A stretch of DNA of 23,451 nt from JADFAK01 sp047615865 (GCA_047615865.1 JBLHIB010000044.1:1-23451); one strand, 5' to 3'. Numbered from the stretch's first letter, positions 1-8,574 are shown. A program made the numbers and translations. The notes: generated by a model from the sequence alone, not told the origin.

Positions 1-58
1 CCACGCCGTGAGGCATGACGACCACTTCCACATTGAAATTCGGTAAAGAAACATCCAT
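1..58 (-). CDS. 5' fragment of an unidentified protein
   Basis: An ATG on the minus strand (bases 58-56) opens a frame that stays open for 19 codons to the window edge, beginning MDVSLPNFNVEVVVMPHGV. Nothing in so short a piece identifies a family. No Shine-Dalgarno-like sequence precedes it, which is normal in this lineage. It would be transcribed divergently from the DUF6702 gene, with about 120 bp between the two starts. It could be a real N-terminus or a chance frame; the continuation outside the window decides. Confidence 0.3.
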   Translation of the reverse strand, partial: MDVSLPNFNVEVVVMPHGV

Positions 59-177
59 AGCCTAATGGCCTGCCGCCGCACATTTGGTAAATTGAGCCCT
101 TAAATCGTTATAATAGACCTTCGTTACAATTTATGTGAAGCATAACCAAACCAAGCTATTACTCATTTTCTTTTCAT

Positions 178-666
178 ATGCGTATTCTCTTTATCTCCTT
201 GTTTACATTGCTCTGCGGTTTTTCCATGCACAAGTACTACATCAGCAATACCAAAATTGTGCAGAATGAGCTTGCCGGAAGCTTCGAAATCACCATGAAA
301 ATTTTCACTGATGACTTTGAGAAGACCTTAAACAAAATTCCTGACGAACGTGTTATACTCAAGTCGGGCCAAATTGATCTCGAAATATCCTATAGGATTG
401 AATCGTATGCTAGAGAGCACTTTAAAATTTCCATCGATGACCGACCAATTACTTGGCGGTATGTTGGAGCAGAGGTCGAGAATGACATGAGCTATATATA
501 TTTCGAGTTTATACAAATGGCCGATTTCAAAGAGCTTAAAGTCGAGAATACTATGTTGTTCGATGAATTTGAACAACAATCGAATATTATCGACATCGAA
601 TACTTGGGCAAGAGGCAAAAGATGATTCTGACTCGTGATGAACCGGTGGATTCCATGCTCAATTGA
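178..666 (+). CDS. DUF6702 family exported protein
   Basis: A 162-residue protein with a hydrophobic N-terminus (about residues 1-16) that looks like a signal peptide, followed by HKYYISNTKI and a mixed alpha/beta body containing SFEITMKIFTDDFEKTL. This start, 'HKYY.S.T...N', followed by 'ITM+.F.DDLE', is how DUF6702 proteins of Bacteroidota look; their function is unknown. The protein is probably periplasmic or surface-exposed. The gene ends 7 nt before the endonuclease III start, so the two are probably co-transcribed, although no functional link is evident. There are no catalytic motifs or cysteine pairs in the mature part. Family assignment is from memory of the pattern and fairly secure; the function is not. 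Confidence 0.8.
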   Translation: MRILFISLFTLLCGFSMHKYYISNTKIVQNELAGSFEITMKIFTDDFEKTLNKIPDERVILKSGQIDLEISYRIESYAREHFKISIDDRPITWRYVGAEVENDMSYIYFEFIQMADFKELKVENTMLFDEFEQQSNIIDIEYLGKRQKMILTRDEPVDSMLN

Positions 667-673
667 ATAGAAG

Positions 674-1318
674 ATGACTAAGAAAGAAAAAGCACGCTAC
701 GTAGTTGAAGAACTTGAAACACTTTATCCTGAGACCCCAATACCATTGGATCACACGGACTCATATACCTTGTTGGTCGCGGTACTTTTATCTGCCCAAT
801 GCACAGACAAGCGAGTGAACACCATTACACCCGCCCTATTTAGTCGGGCAGGCACGCCACAAGAAATGTCCCTTGTACCTGTTGATGAAATTGAATCCAT
901 TGTTAAGCCATGCGGATTAGGACCTGCTAAGTCAAAAGCAATTTCAGGCTTATCTAAATTATTAATTGAAAGACACAGCGGCCAGGTACCAGACAATTTC
1001 AAGGACCTTGAAGCATTACCGGGAGTTGGACATAAAACGGCCTCTGTGGTTATGGCTCAAGCGTTTGGAGTCCCCGCTTTTCCTGTTGACACGCACATTC
1101 ACCGTCTGATGTTTCGCTGGGGATTGACAACTGGTAAAAACGTAGTGCAGACAGAGAAAGACGCCAAAGCATTATTTCCAAGAGAGCTTTGGAACAAACT
1201 TCATCTTCAGATAATCTTTTACGGTCGCGAATATTCGCCAGCACGAGGTCCTTTACACGAGGTTGACTTTATTACCCGAACAATCGGTCGCAAACAAGAA
1301 ATAGCAAAATTGAAATAG
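674..1318 (+). CDS. nth: Endonuclease III (Nth), lacking the [4Fe-4S] cysteines
   Basis: A base-excision-repair DNA glycosylase/AP lyase of 214 residues that removes oxidised pyrimidines. The helix-hairpin-helix is LPGVGHKTASVV (about 115-126) with the Schiff-base lysine at K121, and the catalytic aspartate is D139 in VDTHIHR, matching K120 and D138 of the E. coli enzyme. LLSAQCTDKRVN (38-49) is also typical of the family. The C-terminus is unusual: where E. coli has C-x6-C-x2-C-x5-C for its iron-sulfur cluster, this protein reads FYGREYSPARGPLHEVDF with no cysteine, so no cluster can form. From memory, similar C-termini occur in other Bacteroidota, so this is probably a lineage trait and not decay. 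The gene converges on fabI with only 8 bp between the two stops. Confidence 0.95.
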   Translation: MTKKEKARYVVEELETLYPETPIPLDHTDSYTLLVAVLLSAQCTDKRVNTITPALFSRAGTPQEMSLVPVDEIESIVKPCGLGPAKSKAISGLSKLLIERHSGQVPDNFKDLEALPGVGHKTASVVMAQAFGVPAFPVDTHIHRLMFRWGLTTGKNVVQTEKDAKALFPRELWNKLHLQIIFYGREYSPARGPLHEVDFITRTIGRKQEIAKLK

Positions 1319-1326
1319 GTACCAGT

Positions 1327-2148
1327 TTATTCTTCGGTCGTAAATTTCTCCATTACAGATCGAGAAACTCCAGTATTGCTGAATCCTCCATCATGGTAGA
1401 GATTCTGCATAGTGACGTATCGAGTTAAATCTGAGAACAAGCTCAAACAATAATCAGCACAAGCATCTGCTCCAGCATTCCCAAGCGGACTCATCTCCTC
1501 AGCATAATTGATGAATGCATCAAAACCTTTAACACCGCTTCCAGCCGTAGTAACGGTTGGTGATTGCGACACGGTATTGATACGAACCTTGTTCTTAACT
1601 CCGTAATGGAACCCAAAGCTTCGAGTAATCGACTCCAACAAAGACTTGGCATCTGCCATATCCCCATAATCAGGAAAGATTCTTTGAGCTGCAATATAAG
1701 TGAGTGCAACCACAGATCCCCAATCACTTATAGCATTCAACTTCATGGCTGTAGCCAAAGTCTTATGCAATGATGTCGCGGAAATATCTAGTGTCTGCTG
1801 ATACCATTGGTAATTGACATCCGTGTAGTGACGTCCTTTTCTAACATTTGGCGACATACCAATCGAATGCAAGACAAAATCAACCTGTCCGCCAAAATGC
1901 TCCATTGATTTTTCGAAAAGATTTTGCAAATCTTCTTCTTTGGTCGCATCAGCAGGAATTACCGGTGCATCCCCACATAGCTTAGATAGGTCTTGAATAG
2001 TTCCCATTCTCAAGGCTACTGGTGCATTTGTCAAAACGATCTGTGCACCCTGAGCGTAAGCTTGTTGGGCAACAAACCAGGCGATCGATTGATCATTCAG
2101 AGCACCGAATATGATTCCTTTTTTTCCTTTGAGCAAGTTGGTCGACAT
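1327..2148 (-). CDS. fabI: Enoyl-[acyl-carrier-protein] reductase FabI
   Basis: NAD(P)H-dependent enoyl-ACP reductase, the last step of each fatty-acid elongation cycle, cytoplasmic. The 273-residue SDR fold starts with the FabI-type nucleotide-binding stretch GKKGIIFGALNDQSIAW (8-24). The catalytic residues are visible as Y151 and Y161 and K168 in LTYIAAQRIFPDYGDMADAK, equivalent to Y146, Y156 and K163 of E. coli FabI. The region VRINTVSQSPTVTTAGSGV (188-206) corresponds to the substrate-loop segment and reads SQSP-T where E. coli has SAGPIRT. Transcription appears independent: an exact TAnnTTTG element lies 26 bp upstream of the start, and an intrinsic terminator for the preceding minus-strand transcript lies beyond it. 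Confidence 0.95.
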   Translation of the reverse strand: MSTNLLKGKKGIIFGALNDQSIAWFVAQQAYAQGAQIVLTNAPVALRMGTIQDLSKLCGDAPVIPADATKEEDLQNLFEKSMEHFGGQVDFVLHSIGMSPNVRKGRHYTDVNYQWYQQTLDISATSLHKTLATAMKLNAISDWGSVVALTYIAAQRIFPDYGDMADAKSLLESITRSFGFHYGVKNKVRINTVSQSPTVTTAGSGVKGFDAFINYAEEMSPLGNAGADACADYCLSLFSDLTRYVTMQNLYHDGGFSNTGVSRSVMEKFTTEE

Positions 2149-2174
2149 AATTTGAAAGATTGGTTTTCGGGGTT

Positions 2175-2182
2175 CAAATCTA
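2175..2182 (-). promoter_or_regulatory. Probable fabI -7 element
   Basis: On the minus strand the sequence reads TAGATTTG, an exact match to the Bacteroidota -7 consensus TAnnTTTG, 26 bp before the fabI ATG. No TTG is found at the expected -33 distance, so only the -7 half is supported. Confidence 0.45.
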
Positions 2183-2217
2183 ACCTATTTCCGCTTAAAG
2201 ACGAATAGTATATAACC

Positions 2218-2243
2218 AAAAAGTCCCGCTCGATTGCGGGACT
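2218..2243 (-). terminator. Intrinsic terminator downstream of the FAD-linked oxidase
   Basis: Read on the minus strand there is a perfect 8-bp stem AGTCCCGC/GCGGGACT with a 6-nt loop, followed immediately by TTTTT. It lies about 185 nt beyond the oxidase stop and upstream of the fabI promoter, so it separates the two transcripts. Confidence 0.8.
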
Positions 2244-2428
2244 CAATGGCTTAAACTGAAAAACTAAAAACTATTTAAATCACTCTTAACAAGTAAACCC
2301 TCCGGCTTAGCTTGCCTCAAATAACTTAAAAACTATGTGTTTTAGGTACACTACCTAAATGGCTTTTGCTAAAGTAAATAATTTTCACTTAATGTCAAAG
2401 ACACCATATGTAAGTTACTCTGCATGCA

Positions 2429-3850
2429 TCATTTTCCCAAATCGGGAAGGATTTTACCAGGATTCAATATGCCCTTTGGATCAAAAACCCCTTTAATTTT
2501 GCGCATAACGCCCATCTCTATCTCACTGAATACCAAATTCATATACCCCTTTTGAACCAGTCCAATTCCATGCTCACCACTCAAGGTTCCCTTCAATTTT
2601 TTAGTTAATAAAAATAGTTTGGTAATTGCCTCAGGCAATTCATTTTCCCACTGATTCGCAGTCAACTCACCCTTCAAAATGTTGATATGCAGGTTTCCGT
2701 CACCAGCATGTCCATAACATACCGACCTAAATCCATACTCTTTTCCAAGGGCTTTTACTCCATCTAACAGATCCGGTAAATAATATCTTGGCACAACAGT
2801 ATCCTCCTCTTTATAAACTGAAAAAGCTTTTACCGCTTCCCCAACTTTTCTCCTCATAGCCCACAATCGATCTTTTTGAGATTGATCTTCGGCAAATAAT
2901 ATCTGCTCGCAATCAAATTCGGACAAAGTATTAGAAATTGACTCGCACTGCTTCATAAGATAACCTAGATCGCTTCCATCTACTTCTATGAGAAGATGGG
3001 CGGCCGCGTCTTTGGGCAGGTCTACTGGAGATCCCCCCATAAACTGTGTCGTAATATCAATTGCATCCTGCTCCATGAATTCTATCGCACTTGGAGTAAC
3101 CCCTGCGCGAAAGATCGCCGAAACCGCTTGGCACGCCTTCCTAGCAGAAGTGAAAGGAACCAACATCAGCAGGCTATGGCTTGGTTTTGGGATCAATTTC
3201 AAGACAGCTTTAGTAACAACTCCCAAAGTTCCTTCGCTTCCAACAATCAGTTGTGTCAAATTGTATCCCGTTGAATTTTTCAAGGTATGAGCTCCGGTCC
3301 ATATGACATCTCCTGACGGGAGGACAACCTGCAAATTCAATACCCAATCTTTGGTCACTCCATATTTCACCGCCCTTGGTCCGCCAGAATTCTCAGCAAT
3401 ATTACCTCCAATGAAACAGGATCCCTTACTAGCAGGATCTGGGGCATAATACAGCCCCTTTTCTTCTACCGCCTCCATGAGCACCTGAGTTATCACTCCG
3501 GGTTCGACCGTCACTTGCTGGTTGTTCTCATCAATTTCAAGTATACTGTTGAATCGCTCCATTGACAAAGCAACTCCCCCATAAATCGCCAGCGCTCCTC
3601 CACTTAGACCGGTTCGCGCCCCCATAGGAGTGACTGGAATACTCTTTTCATTACAGAATTTCATAAGCCACGAAACTTGCTCAACAGAGCTAGGCTTAAC
3701 CACCATCTCCGGGTAGAATATGAGATCTTCCGTTTCATCATGAGCGTATTTCTCTATATTTTCTTCGTCAAGAAAAATAGCTTCAGCGCCTATTCCTTCG
3801 CGAATTGACTCCACAAGTTCTTTATCTAATTTCAGGTACGTATGCTCCAT
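2429..3850 (-). CDS. FAD-linked oxidase (GlcD / D-lactate dehydrogenase type)
   Basis: A 473-residue flavoprotein of the VAO/PCMH fold that oxidises a 2-hydroxyacid such as glycolate or D-lactate; the substrate cannot be read from sequence. The N-terminal FAD-binding domain (about 40-220) contains PMGARTGLSGGA (75-86), APDPASKGSCFIGGNIAENSG (136-156) and VKYGVTKDWVLNLQVVLPSG. The C-terminal FAD-oxidase domain carries YGHAGDGNLH with H381 and SGEHGIGLVQKGYM with H427, both signatures of GlcD-like enzymes. There is no signal peptide and no cysteine-rich iron-sulfur domain, so electrons must pass to a separate acceptor or the quinone pool. A Shine-Dalgarno-like AGGAGA precedes the start. The gene is divergent from dipeptidyl peptidase IV, with 163 bp between them. 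Confidence 0.88.
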   Translation of the reverse strand: MEHTYLKLDKELVESIREGIGAEAIFLDEENIEKYAHDETEDLIFYPEMVVKPSSVEQVSWLMKFCNEKSIPVTPMGARTGLSGGALAIYGGVALSMERFNSILEIDENNQQVTVEPGVITQVLMEAVEEKGLYYAPDPASKGSCFIGGNIAENSGGPRAVKYGVTKDWVLNLQVVLPSGDVIWTGAHTLKNSTGYNLTQLIVGSEGTLGVVTKAVLKLIPKPSHSLLMLVPFTSARKACQAVSAIFRAGVTPSAIEFMEQDAIDITTQFMGGSPVDLPKDAAAHLLIEVDGSDLGYLMKQCESISNTLSEFDCEQILFAEDQSQKDRLWAMRRKVGEAVKAFSVYKEEDTVVPRYYLPDLLDGVKALGKEYGFRSVCYGHAGDGNLHINILKGELTANQWENELPEAITKLFLLTKKLKGTLSGEHGIGLVQKGYMNLVFSEIEMGVMRKIKGVFDPKGILNPGKILPDLGK

Positions 3851-3975
3851 TCGTCTCTCCTATTTACTGATGATCCCATTTCTCATCAAAGGAAGCAAAG
3901 GTTTTTTTATCTTCGACCACTCCTACCTTTACATTTTGCAATTCATCTTTTTAATTGCGGCATGTAAATTGAGAA

Positions 3976-3995
3976 TCCCTTGACAAGTCAAGGGA
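3976..3995. repeat. Perfect 9-bp inverted repeat in the DPP IV leader
   Basis: TCCCTTGAC and GTCAAGGGA are perfect inverted arms separated by AA, ending 18 nt before the DPP IV ATG. As RNA it would fold into a tight hairpin close to the start codon; as DNA it has the shape of an operator for a dimeric regulator. No T-run follows, so it is not a terminator. Confidence 0.6.
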
Positions 3996-4013
3996 ACTAA
4001 CCAACACTATTCA

Positions 4014-6230
4014 ATGAAAAGTCTTACTGTGAAATCACTTTTTTCAATTGCCTTTATTTTTTTGTACGCCTCATTTACACCAAGTCTTCTGGCTCAAAAT
4101 GGTGAAATCACCAATGAAAAGGTTTGGTATAGCCGAGAATTTAGCCCTGAATATGTCAGCGGTATCAATTCTATGAAAGATGGCATCCATTACACTTCTC
4201 TAGAGCAATCAGAAGAAAATGGAAGTGAAATTGTCAAGTATTCTTATGAAACTGGAAAAAAGGTCGAAGTTCTCGCCACTTCCTTAAGCATGTTCAAGGA
4301 TGCGGAAAAGAACATTGAGGACTACTCCTTCAGTGCCGACGAGCAAAAGATGCTTATTCAAACTGAAAGTAAGTCTATCTACAGGCGTTCGTTCACTGCC
4401 AACTATTACATTTGGGATAAAAATAGAACGCTACCACTTGCCGACTTTTCTATAGGTCAGCAAAGACTGGCAGAATTCTCTCCTCAAGGAAACTTAGTGG
4501 CCTTCGTGCGAGACAATAATATTTTTATTGCTGATCTAGAATTCAGAGAGGAGATTCAAGTTACTTTTGATGGTAAGCAGAATGAAATTATCAATGGATT
4601 TCCAGACTGGGTATATGAAGAGGAGTTTGGTTTTTCTCGTGGTTTTCATTGGTCACCGAAAGGAGATCGCATTGCTTACTACAAGTTTGACGAGTCTAAG
4701 GTCAAGCAATTCCAAATGGCCACATACGGCAGTCTCTATCCAGAGCAATACACGTATAAATATCCAAAAGCTGGAGAGACCAATTCCGTGGTAAGTATTT
4801 TTATCTACGACATCAACGCACTGGTTTCCAAACGTGTCGATATTGGCAACAGCAATGACATCTATGTTCCTCGTATCAAATGGACGCAGAACAATGATCG
4901 TCTCTGTGTCATGCGCCTGAACAGACATCAAAATCACTTGGAGTTTCTATTGACCGATCTCAGCTTAGATCAACCTTTTGAACTGCAAACCGAGAAGATT
5001 TTTGATGAAACCAGCGATACATACTTGGAAGTAACGAATGATCTCACCTTCATGAAGGACGGCAAATCATTCATCTGGACAAGTGAACGAGATGGCTACA
5101 ACCATGTCTATGTTTTTGACATGAAAGGAAATGTATTGCGCCAGCTGACTACTGGGGAATGGGATGTAATCGAGTTCCAAGGTGTTAGTGAGGCAAAAGG
5201 GACAATTTTCTTTACCGGGAGCCGAGAATCTGCGCTCGAGCAACATGTTTATAGCGGATCACTAAAGAAAAACAAAGTTAACAAGCTGAGTCAGCGCTCT
5301 GGACACAATAATGCTCTGTTCTCAAACACGTTCGAGTATTACATCAACTACCAGTCAGACGCCAACTCTCCTTATTATATATCTCTGCACAATGCAACAG
5401 GAAAGGAGATTAGAATGCTCAAAGACAACTCTGAGTTGAAAAAGACTTTGGCTACTTACAATTTGACGAAAAAGGAATTCTTCACTTTCACTAACACCGA
5501 CAATGTAGACCTGAATTGTTGGATGATGAAACCGGCCGATTTTGACGAGAGCAAGCAATACCCTGTATATGTGGCAATCTATGGCGGACCGGGTCGCAAT
5601 ACAGTTGCCGATAAATGGGAAGGTAGCACATACATGTGGCATCAGATGCTCACTCAAATGGGCTATATAGTAGTATCCTGCGATCCACGAGGAACTTACT
5701 TCCGAGGACGTGAATTCAAGCACAGTACTTACATGGAGCTAGGCAAACTTGAAACTCAAGACTTCATTGACTTTGGAAAACACCTCGGCGCTCTAGCTTA
5801 TGCAGACGGAGAGCGCATTGGAATTCAAGGTTGGAGTTACGGTGGATACATGACCTCGCTATGCATGACCAAAGGCGCCGATATCTTCAAAGCAGGTATT
5901 GCCGTGGCACCGGTAACCAATTGGAGATACTACGACTCGATATACACAGAGCGATTCATGCGCACACCGCAAGAGAACCCAACTGGATATGACGACAATT
6001 CACCGATCAATCATGTTGAGAAACTACAGGGTCCTTATTTACTGGTGCATGGATCTGGAGATGACAACGTTCACTACCAGAACACCATGGAAATGGTTGA
6101 TGCATTGGTTAAAGCAAACAAACAATTCGATCTCTTTATTTATCCCAATAAGAACCACGGCATCTATGGTGGTAATACACGATTGCATTTGTTTACAAAG
6201 ATGACGGACTTCATTTCGAAAAACCTTTAG
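4014..6230 (+). CDS. Dipeptidyl peptidase IV (peptidase family S9B)
   Basis: A secreted or periplasmic serine exopeptidase of 738 residues that removes N-terminal X-Pro or X-Ala dipeptides. Residues 1-27 form a signal peptide ending SLLA-Q. The N-terminal beta-propeller covers about 60-500 and includes DWVYEEEFGFSRGFHWSP, whose paired glutamates are the DPP IV hallmark for binding the free amino terminus. The C-terminal alpha/beta hydrolase domain has the nucleophile S608 in GWSYGGYM, the acid in GSGDDNVHYQ (D683) and H715 in NKNHGIYGG, the usual S-D-H order. Length and architecture are complete. The gene is followed at 54 bp by a POT peptide transporter, which suggests joint use of proline-containing peptides. 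A perfect inverted repeat sits in the leader, and no Shine-Dalgarno is present. Confidence 0.95.
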   Translation: MKSLTVKSLFSIAFIFLYASFTPSLLAQNGEITNEKVWYSREFSPEYVSGINSMKDGIHYTSLEQSEENGSEIVKYSYETGKKVEVLATSLSMFKDAEKNIEDYSFSADEQKMLIQTESKSIYRRSFTANYYIWDKNRTLPLADFSIGQQRLAEFSPQGNLVAFVRDNNIFIADLEFREEIQVTFDGKQNEIINGFPDWVYEEEFGFSRGFHWSPKGDRIAYYKFDESKVKQFQMATYGSLYPEQYTYKYPKAGETNSVVSIFIYDINALVSKRVDIGNSNDIYVPRIKWTQNNDRLCVMRLNRHQNHLEFLLTDLSLDQPFELQTEKIFDETSDTYLEVTNDLTFMKDGKSFIWTSERDGYNHVYVFDMKGNVLRQLTTGEWDVIEFQGVSEAKGTIFFTGSRESALEQHVYSGSLKKNKVNKLSQRSGHNNALFSNTFEYYINYQSDANSPYYISLHNATGKEIRMLKDNSELKKTLATYNLTKKEFFTFTNTDNVDLNCWMMKPADFDESKQYPVYVAIYGGPGRNTVADKWEGSTYMWHQMLTQMGYIVVSCDPRGTYFRGREFKHSTYMELGKLETQDFIDFGKHLGALAYADGERIGIQGWSYGGYMTSLCMTKGADIFKAGIAVAPVTNWRYYDSIYTERFMRTPQENPTGYDDNSPINHVEKLQGPYLLVHGSGDDNVHYQNTMEMVDALVKANKQFDLFIYPNKNHGIYGGNTRLHLFTKMTDFISKNL

Positions 6231-6243
6231 CAAAAATATTCTT

Positions 6244-6251
6244 TACATTTG
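6244..6251 (+). promoter_or_regulatory. Possible -7 element for the POT transporter
   Basis: TACATTTG matches TAnnTTTG exactly, 33 bp before the transporter ATG and 13 bp past the DPP IV stop. No TTG lies at -33, so the transporter could equally be co-transcribed with the peptidase. Confidence 0.35.
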
Positions 6252-6284
6252 GACTGATTAATAACACATAACACATTTGAAAAT

Positions 6285-7859
6285 ATGGATATAGCATTGG
6301 TAGCACTCATCGCGTCATGGGTATTTTGTGTCATCTGGGTACCCCTGGTTATCTCGGTAAAAAGAAAAGTGCACCCTCGTGCTTTATTTATTTTATTCTT
6401 CGCAGAAATGTGGGAGAGGTTCTCGTATTATGGTATGAGAACATTGTTAACCTTATACATGGTTAAGGTTTTATTTGAACACCTTTCAGATGCCGAAGCC
6501 AGCACAAAGGCGCTCATTATTTATGGATCATACACGTCAATGGTTTACTTGTTCCCACTCATTGGTGGAATCATTGCAGATAAATATTTTGGTTTTAGAA
6601 AGGCTATTCTTTTTGGAGGTGTGTTAATGTCTCTAGGTCATTTCAGTCTTGCAGTGATGGGCCTAATTGATGAAACAAATCAAACTCTATTCTTCCTTTC
6701 TTTAGCCTTGATCGTAGTAGGAAATGGTTACTTCAAGCCAAACATTTCAAGCTTTCTTGGTAAGTTTTATGAAGGTCGAGAAGAACTCAAAGATTCTGCT
6801 TTCAATATTTTCTACATGGGAATCAACGTTGGTGCATTGCTCTCAACAATGACATGTGGTTATATTGGAGAGAAGATTAGCTGGCACTTAGGTTTTGGAT
6901 TGGCCGGTTTCGGTATGCTTTTGGGACTATTTGTATTTTGGAAGAACCAAAAACATCTGGAAGGAAAAGGGCTTATTCCTAACGAGGAAAATGAAACAAA
7001 ACCTGTGTTTTTAGGAATGAGTGTCAATAAGTCAATCTTGATCGGCTCTATAATCTCTATTCCTCTTTTCGCCTTTCTAATGAACTATAGTGAGGTGCTT
7101 AAATGGACTCTGCTGGCAGTTGGTTTAGGTATGTTTGGCTATTTGATCTACCTCGGTTCAAAAGCCGAAGAAAAAGCAGCCGGTCAAAAGCTTTGGGTTG
7201 TTGTTGTGCTTGCCCTTTTTAATATTCTCTTTTGGGCACTTTTCGAACAAGCTGGTGGCTCATTGACACTTTTTGCTGATAAGTTTGTAAACCGAAACGT
7301 CATGGGCACGGAAGTTCCAGCATCGATGCTGCAATCTTTCAACGCCTTGTTCATCGTAATCTTGGCGCCAGTATTCGCTTGGCTCTGGAAGTATCTTGGA
7401 GATAGAAAGTCTGAGCCAAACACTCCCGTTAAATTTGCTTTGGGTCTTTTGCAACTTGCCGTTGGTTTTGCAATAATCTATTGGGCCGCTACAACTATCG
7501 CCGAGGGTGAAAAAGTTGCGCTAGTTTTTGTTGCTGTTATGTACTTGTTCCATACAACTGGAGAATTAAGTTTGTCTCCGATTGGACTTTCTATGGTAAC
7601 AAAGCTTAGCCCCGCAAAACAAGTTGGTTTTGTAATGGGTATTTGGTTTCTCTCGTTTTCATTGGCCAATTTCGTTGGTGGACTTATCGGTGGAATGGCA
7701 GCAGGACATGTTCTTGCCGAAGATGCTAGCTTCTCCGAACAAATGGACGTCTATTCAGGAGCTTACTTGAATTGGGGAGTTGGTGTGATAGGTGTCGCTG
7801 CGCTCTTGCTGTTTGCCTTGTCACCAATACTTAAAAAATGGATGCACGGGGTGAAGTAA
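6285..7859 (+). CDS. POT/PTR2-family proton-coupled di/tripeptide transporter
   Basis: A 524-residue inner-membrane protein of the major facilitator superfamily that imports di- and tripeptides with protons. The diagnostic ExxER motif of the proton pathway is present in helix 1 as E41-M-W-E44-R45, followed by FSYYGMRTLLTLYM, the classic PTR2 signature. GNGYFKPNISSFLGKFY (about 147-163) matches the second PTR2 signature. Hydrophobic segments recur through the sequence and are compatible with 12-14 transmembrane helices. Its position 54 bp after dipeptidyl peptidase IV fits a route in which released dipeptides are taken up. The exact substrate range cannot be inferred. Length is normal and there is no sign of damage. 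Confidence 0.93.
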   Translation: MDIALVALIASWVFCVIWVPLVISVKRKVHPRALFILFFAEMWERFSYYGMRTLLTLYMVKVLFEHLSDAEASTKALIIYGSYTSMVYLFPLIGGIIADKYFGFRKAILFGGVLMSLGHFSLAVMGLIDETNQTLFFLSLALIVVGNGYFKPNISSFLGKFYEGREELKDSAFNIFYMGINVGALLSTMTCGYIGEKISWHLGFGLAGFGMLLGLFVFWKNQKHLEGKGLIPNEENETKPVFLGMSVNKSILIGSIISIPLFAFLMNYSEVLKWTLLAVGLGMFGYLIYLGSKAEEKAAGQKLWVVVVLALFNILFWALFEQAGGSLTLFADKFVNRNVMGTEVPASMLQSFNALFIVILAPVFAWLWKYLGDRKSEPNTPVKFALGLLQLAVGFAIIYWAATTIAEGEKVALVFVAVMYLFHTTGELSLSPIGLSMVTKLSPAKQVGFVMGIWFLSFSLANFVGGLIGGMAAGHVLAEDASFSEQMDVYSGAYLNWGVGVIGVAALLLFALSPILKKWMHGVK

Positions 7860-7958
7860 TTCGTTGTTATCTGTTCCAATTATGGATTAGCTTTAGCAAC
7901 GGATTAACAATCCTTAAGCCCTGATGTTTTTTCAGGCAGACAATATTTTGCAACTTTG

Positions 7959-8008
7959 AATACCCGTTTGGAAGGATTATTGTAACCATTCTCCTGAAAA
8001 CGGGTATT
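7959..8008 (+). promoter_or_regulatory. Long-armed stem-loop in the leader of the thioredoxin-like gene
   Basis: AATACCCGTTT (7959-7969) and AAACGGGTATT (7998-8008) are perfect 11-bp inverted arms around a 28-nt loop that ends 23 nt before the ATG. It could be a 5'-UTR structure, an operator, or an end-of-transcript hairpin for the preceding transporter, but no strong T-run follows. Function unknown. Confidence 0.5.
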
Positions 8009-8031
8009 TACTTTTATAAAAAATAGAATTC

Positions 8032-8574
8032 ATGTTCAGATTTATTGCAGTTTTTGTTGCCTTTCTCCCCCTACTTGTCTCTGCTCAAGGTGGATTGATC
8101 AACTGGATGACCGTAGAAGAAGCTCAAGCCGCTCAGAAGAAAGTGCCGAAGAAAATTATGATGGATGTGTACACGCATTGGTGTGGTCCTTGTAAAATGC
8201 TAGATGCGCAGACTTTCCAAAATGCTGATGTTGCGAATTATGTAAACGACAACTATTACGCCGTTAAGTTCAATGCAGAGCATCCTGCAGCCATAAATTT
8301 CAAAGGAAAAGATTATACCAACCCAACGTTTGATCCAACTAAATCTGGTCGAAATGGTGTGCATGAGCTTTCACGTGCTTTGGGCGTTAGCGCTTATCCT
8401 ACTATTATATTCCTTGACGAAGAACTCAATACAATCTCACCAGTGACTGGCTATAAAACTGCTCAACAACTGGAATTGTACTTGAAATTTTTCCATTCGA
8501 ATGAGTATAAGACTGTAACCACTAAAGAGCAATGGCAAGAGTACCAAAAGGGATTTAAGCCTGTCTTTAAATAG
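8032..8574 (+). CDS. Exported thioredoxin-fold protein
   Basis: A 180-residue thiol-disulfide protein. Residues 1-18 are a signal peptide ending VSA-Q, so the protein acts in the periplasm. The redox motif is W50-C51-G-P-C54, the canonical thioredoxin dithiol, in DVYTHWCGPCKMLDAQTF; the cis-proline opposite it is P123 in SAYPTIIFL. The segment KGKDYTNPTFDPTKSGRNG (about 91-109) between these motifs is longer than in cytoplasmic thioredoxin and resembles the thioredoxin_7/DUF255-like branch common in Bacteroidota. A disulfide reductase role is likely, but the partner is unknown. It is a single gene flanked by a 5' stem-loop and a 3' intrinsic terminator, so it is probably transcribed alone. 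Confidence 0.88.
   Translation: MFRFIAVFVAFLPLLVSAQGGLINWMTVEEAQAAQKKVPKKIMMDVYTHWCGPCKMLDAQTFQNADVANYVNDNYYAVKFNAEHPAAINFKGKDYTNPTFDPTKSGRNGVHELSRALGVSAYPTIIFLDEELNTISPVTGYKTAQQLELYLKFFHSNEYKTVTTKEQWQEYQKGFKPVFK

Noticed and set aside
7919..7936. CCTGA/TCAGG hairpin after the POT transporter
   Set aside because: Only five base pairs, and the T-run lies inside the loop, not after the stem; not convincing as a terminator.
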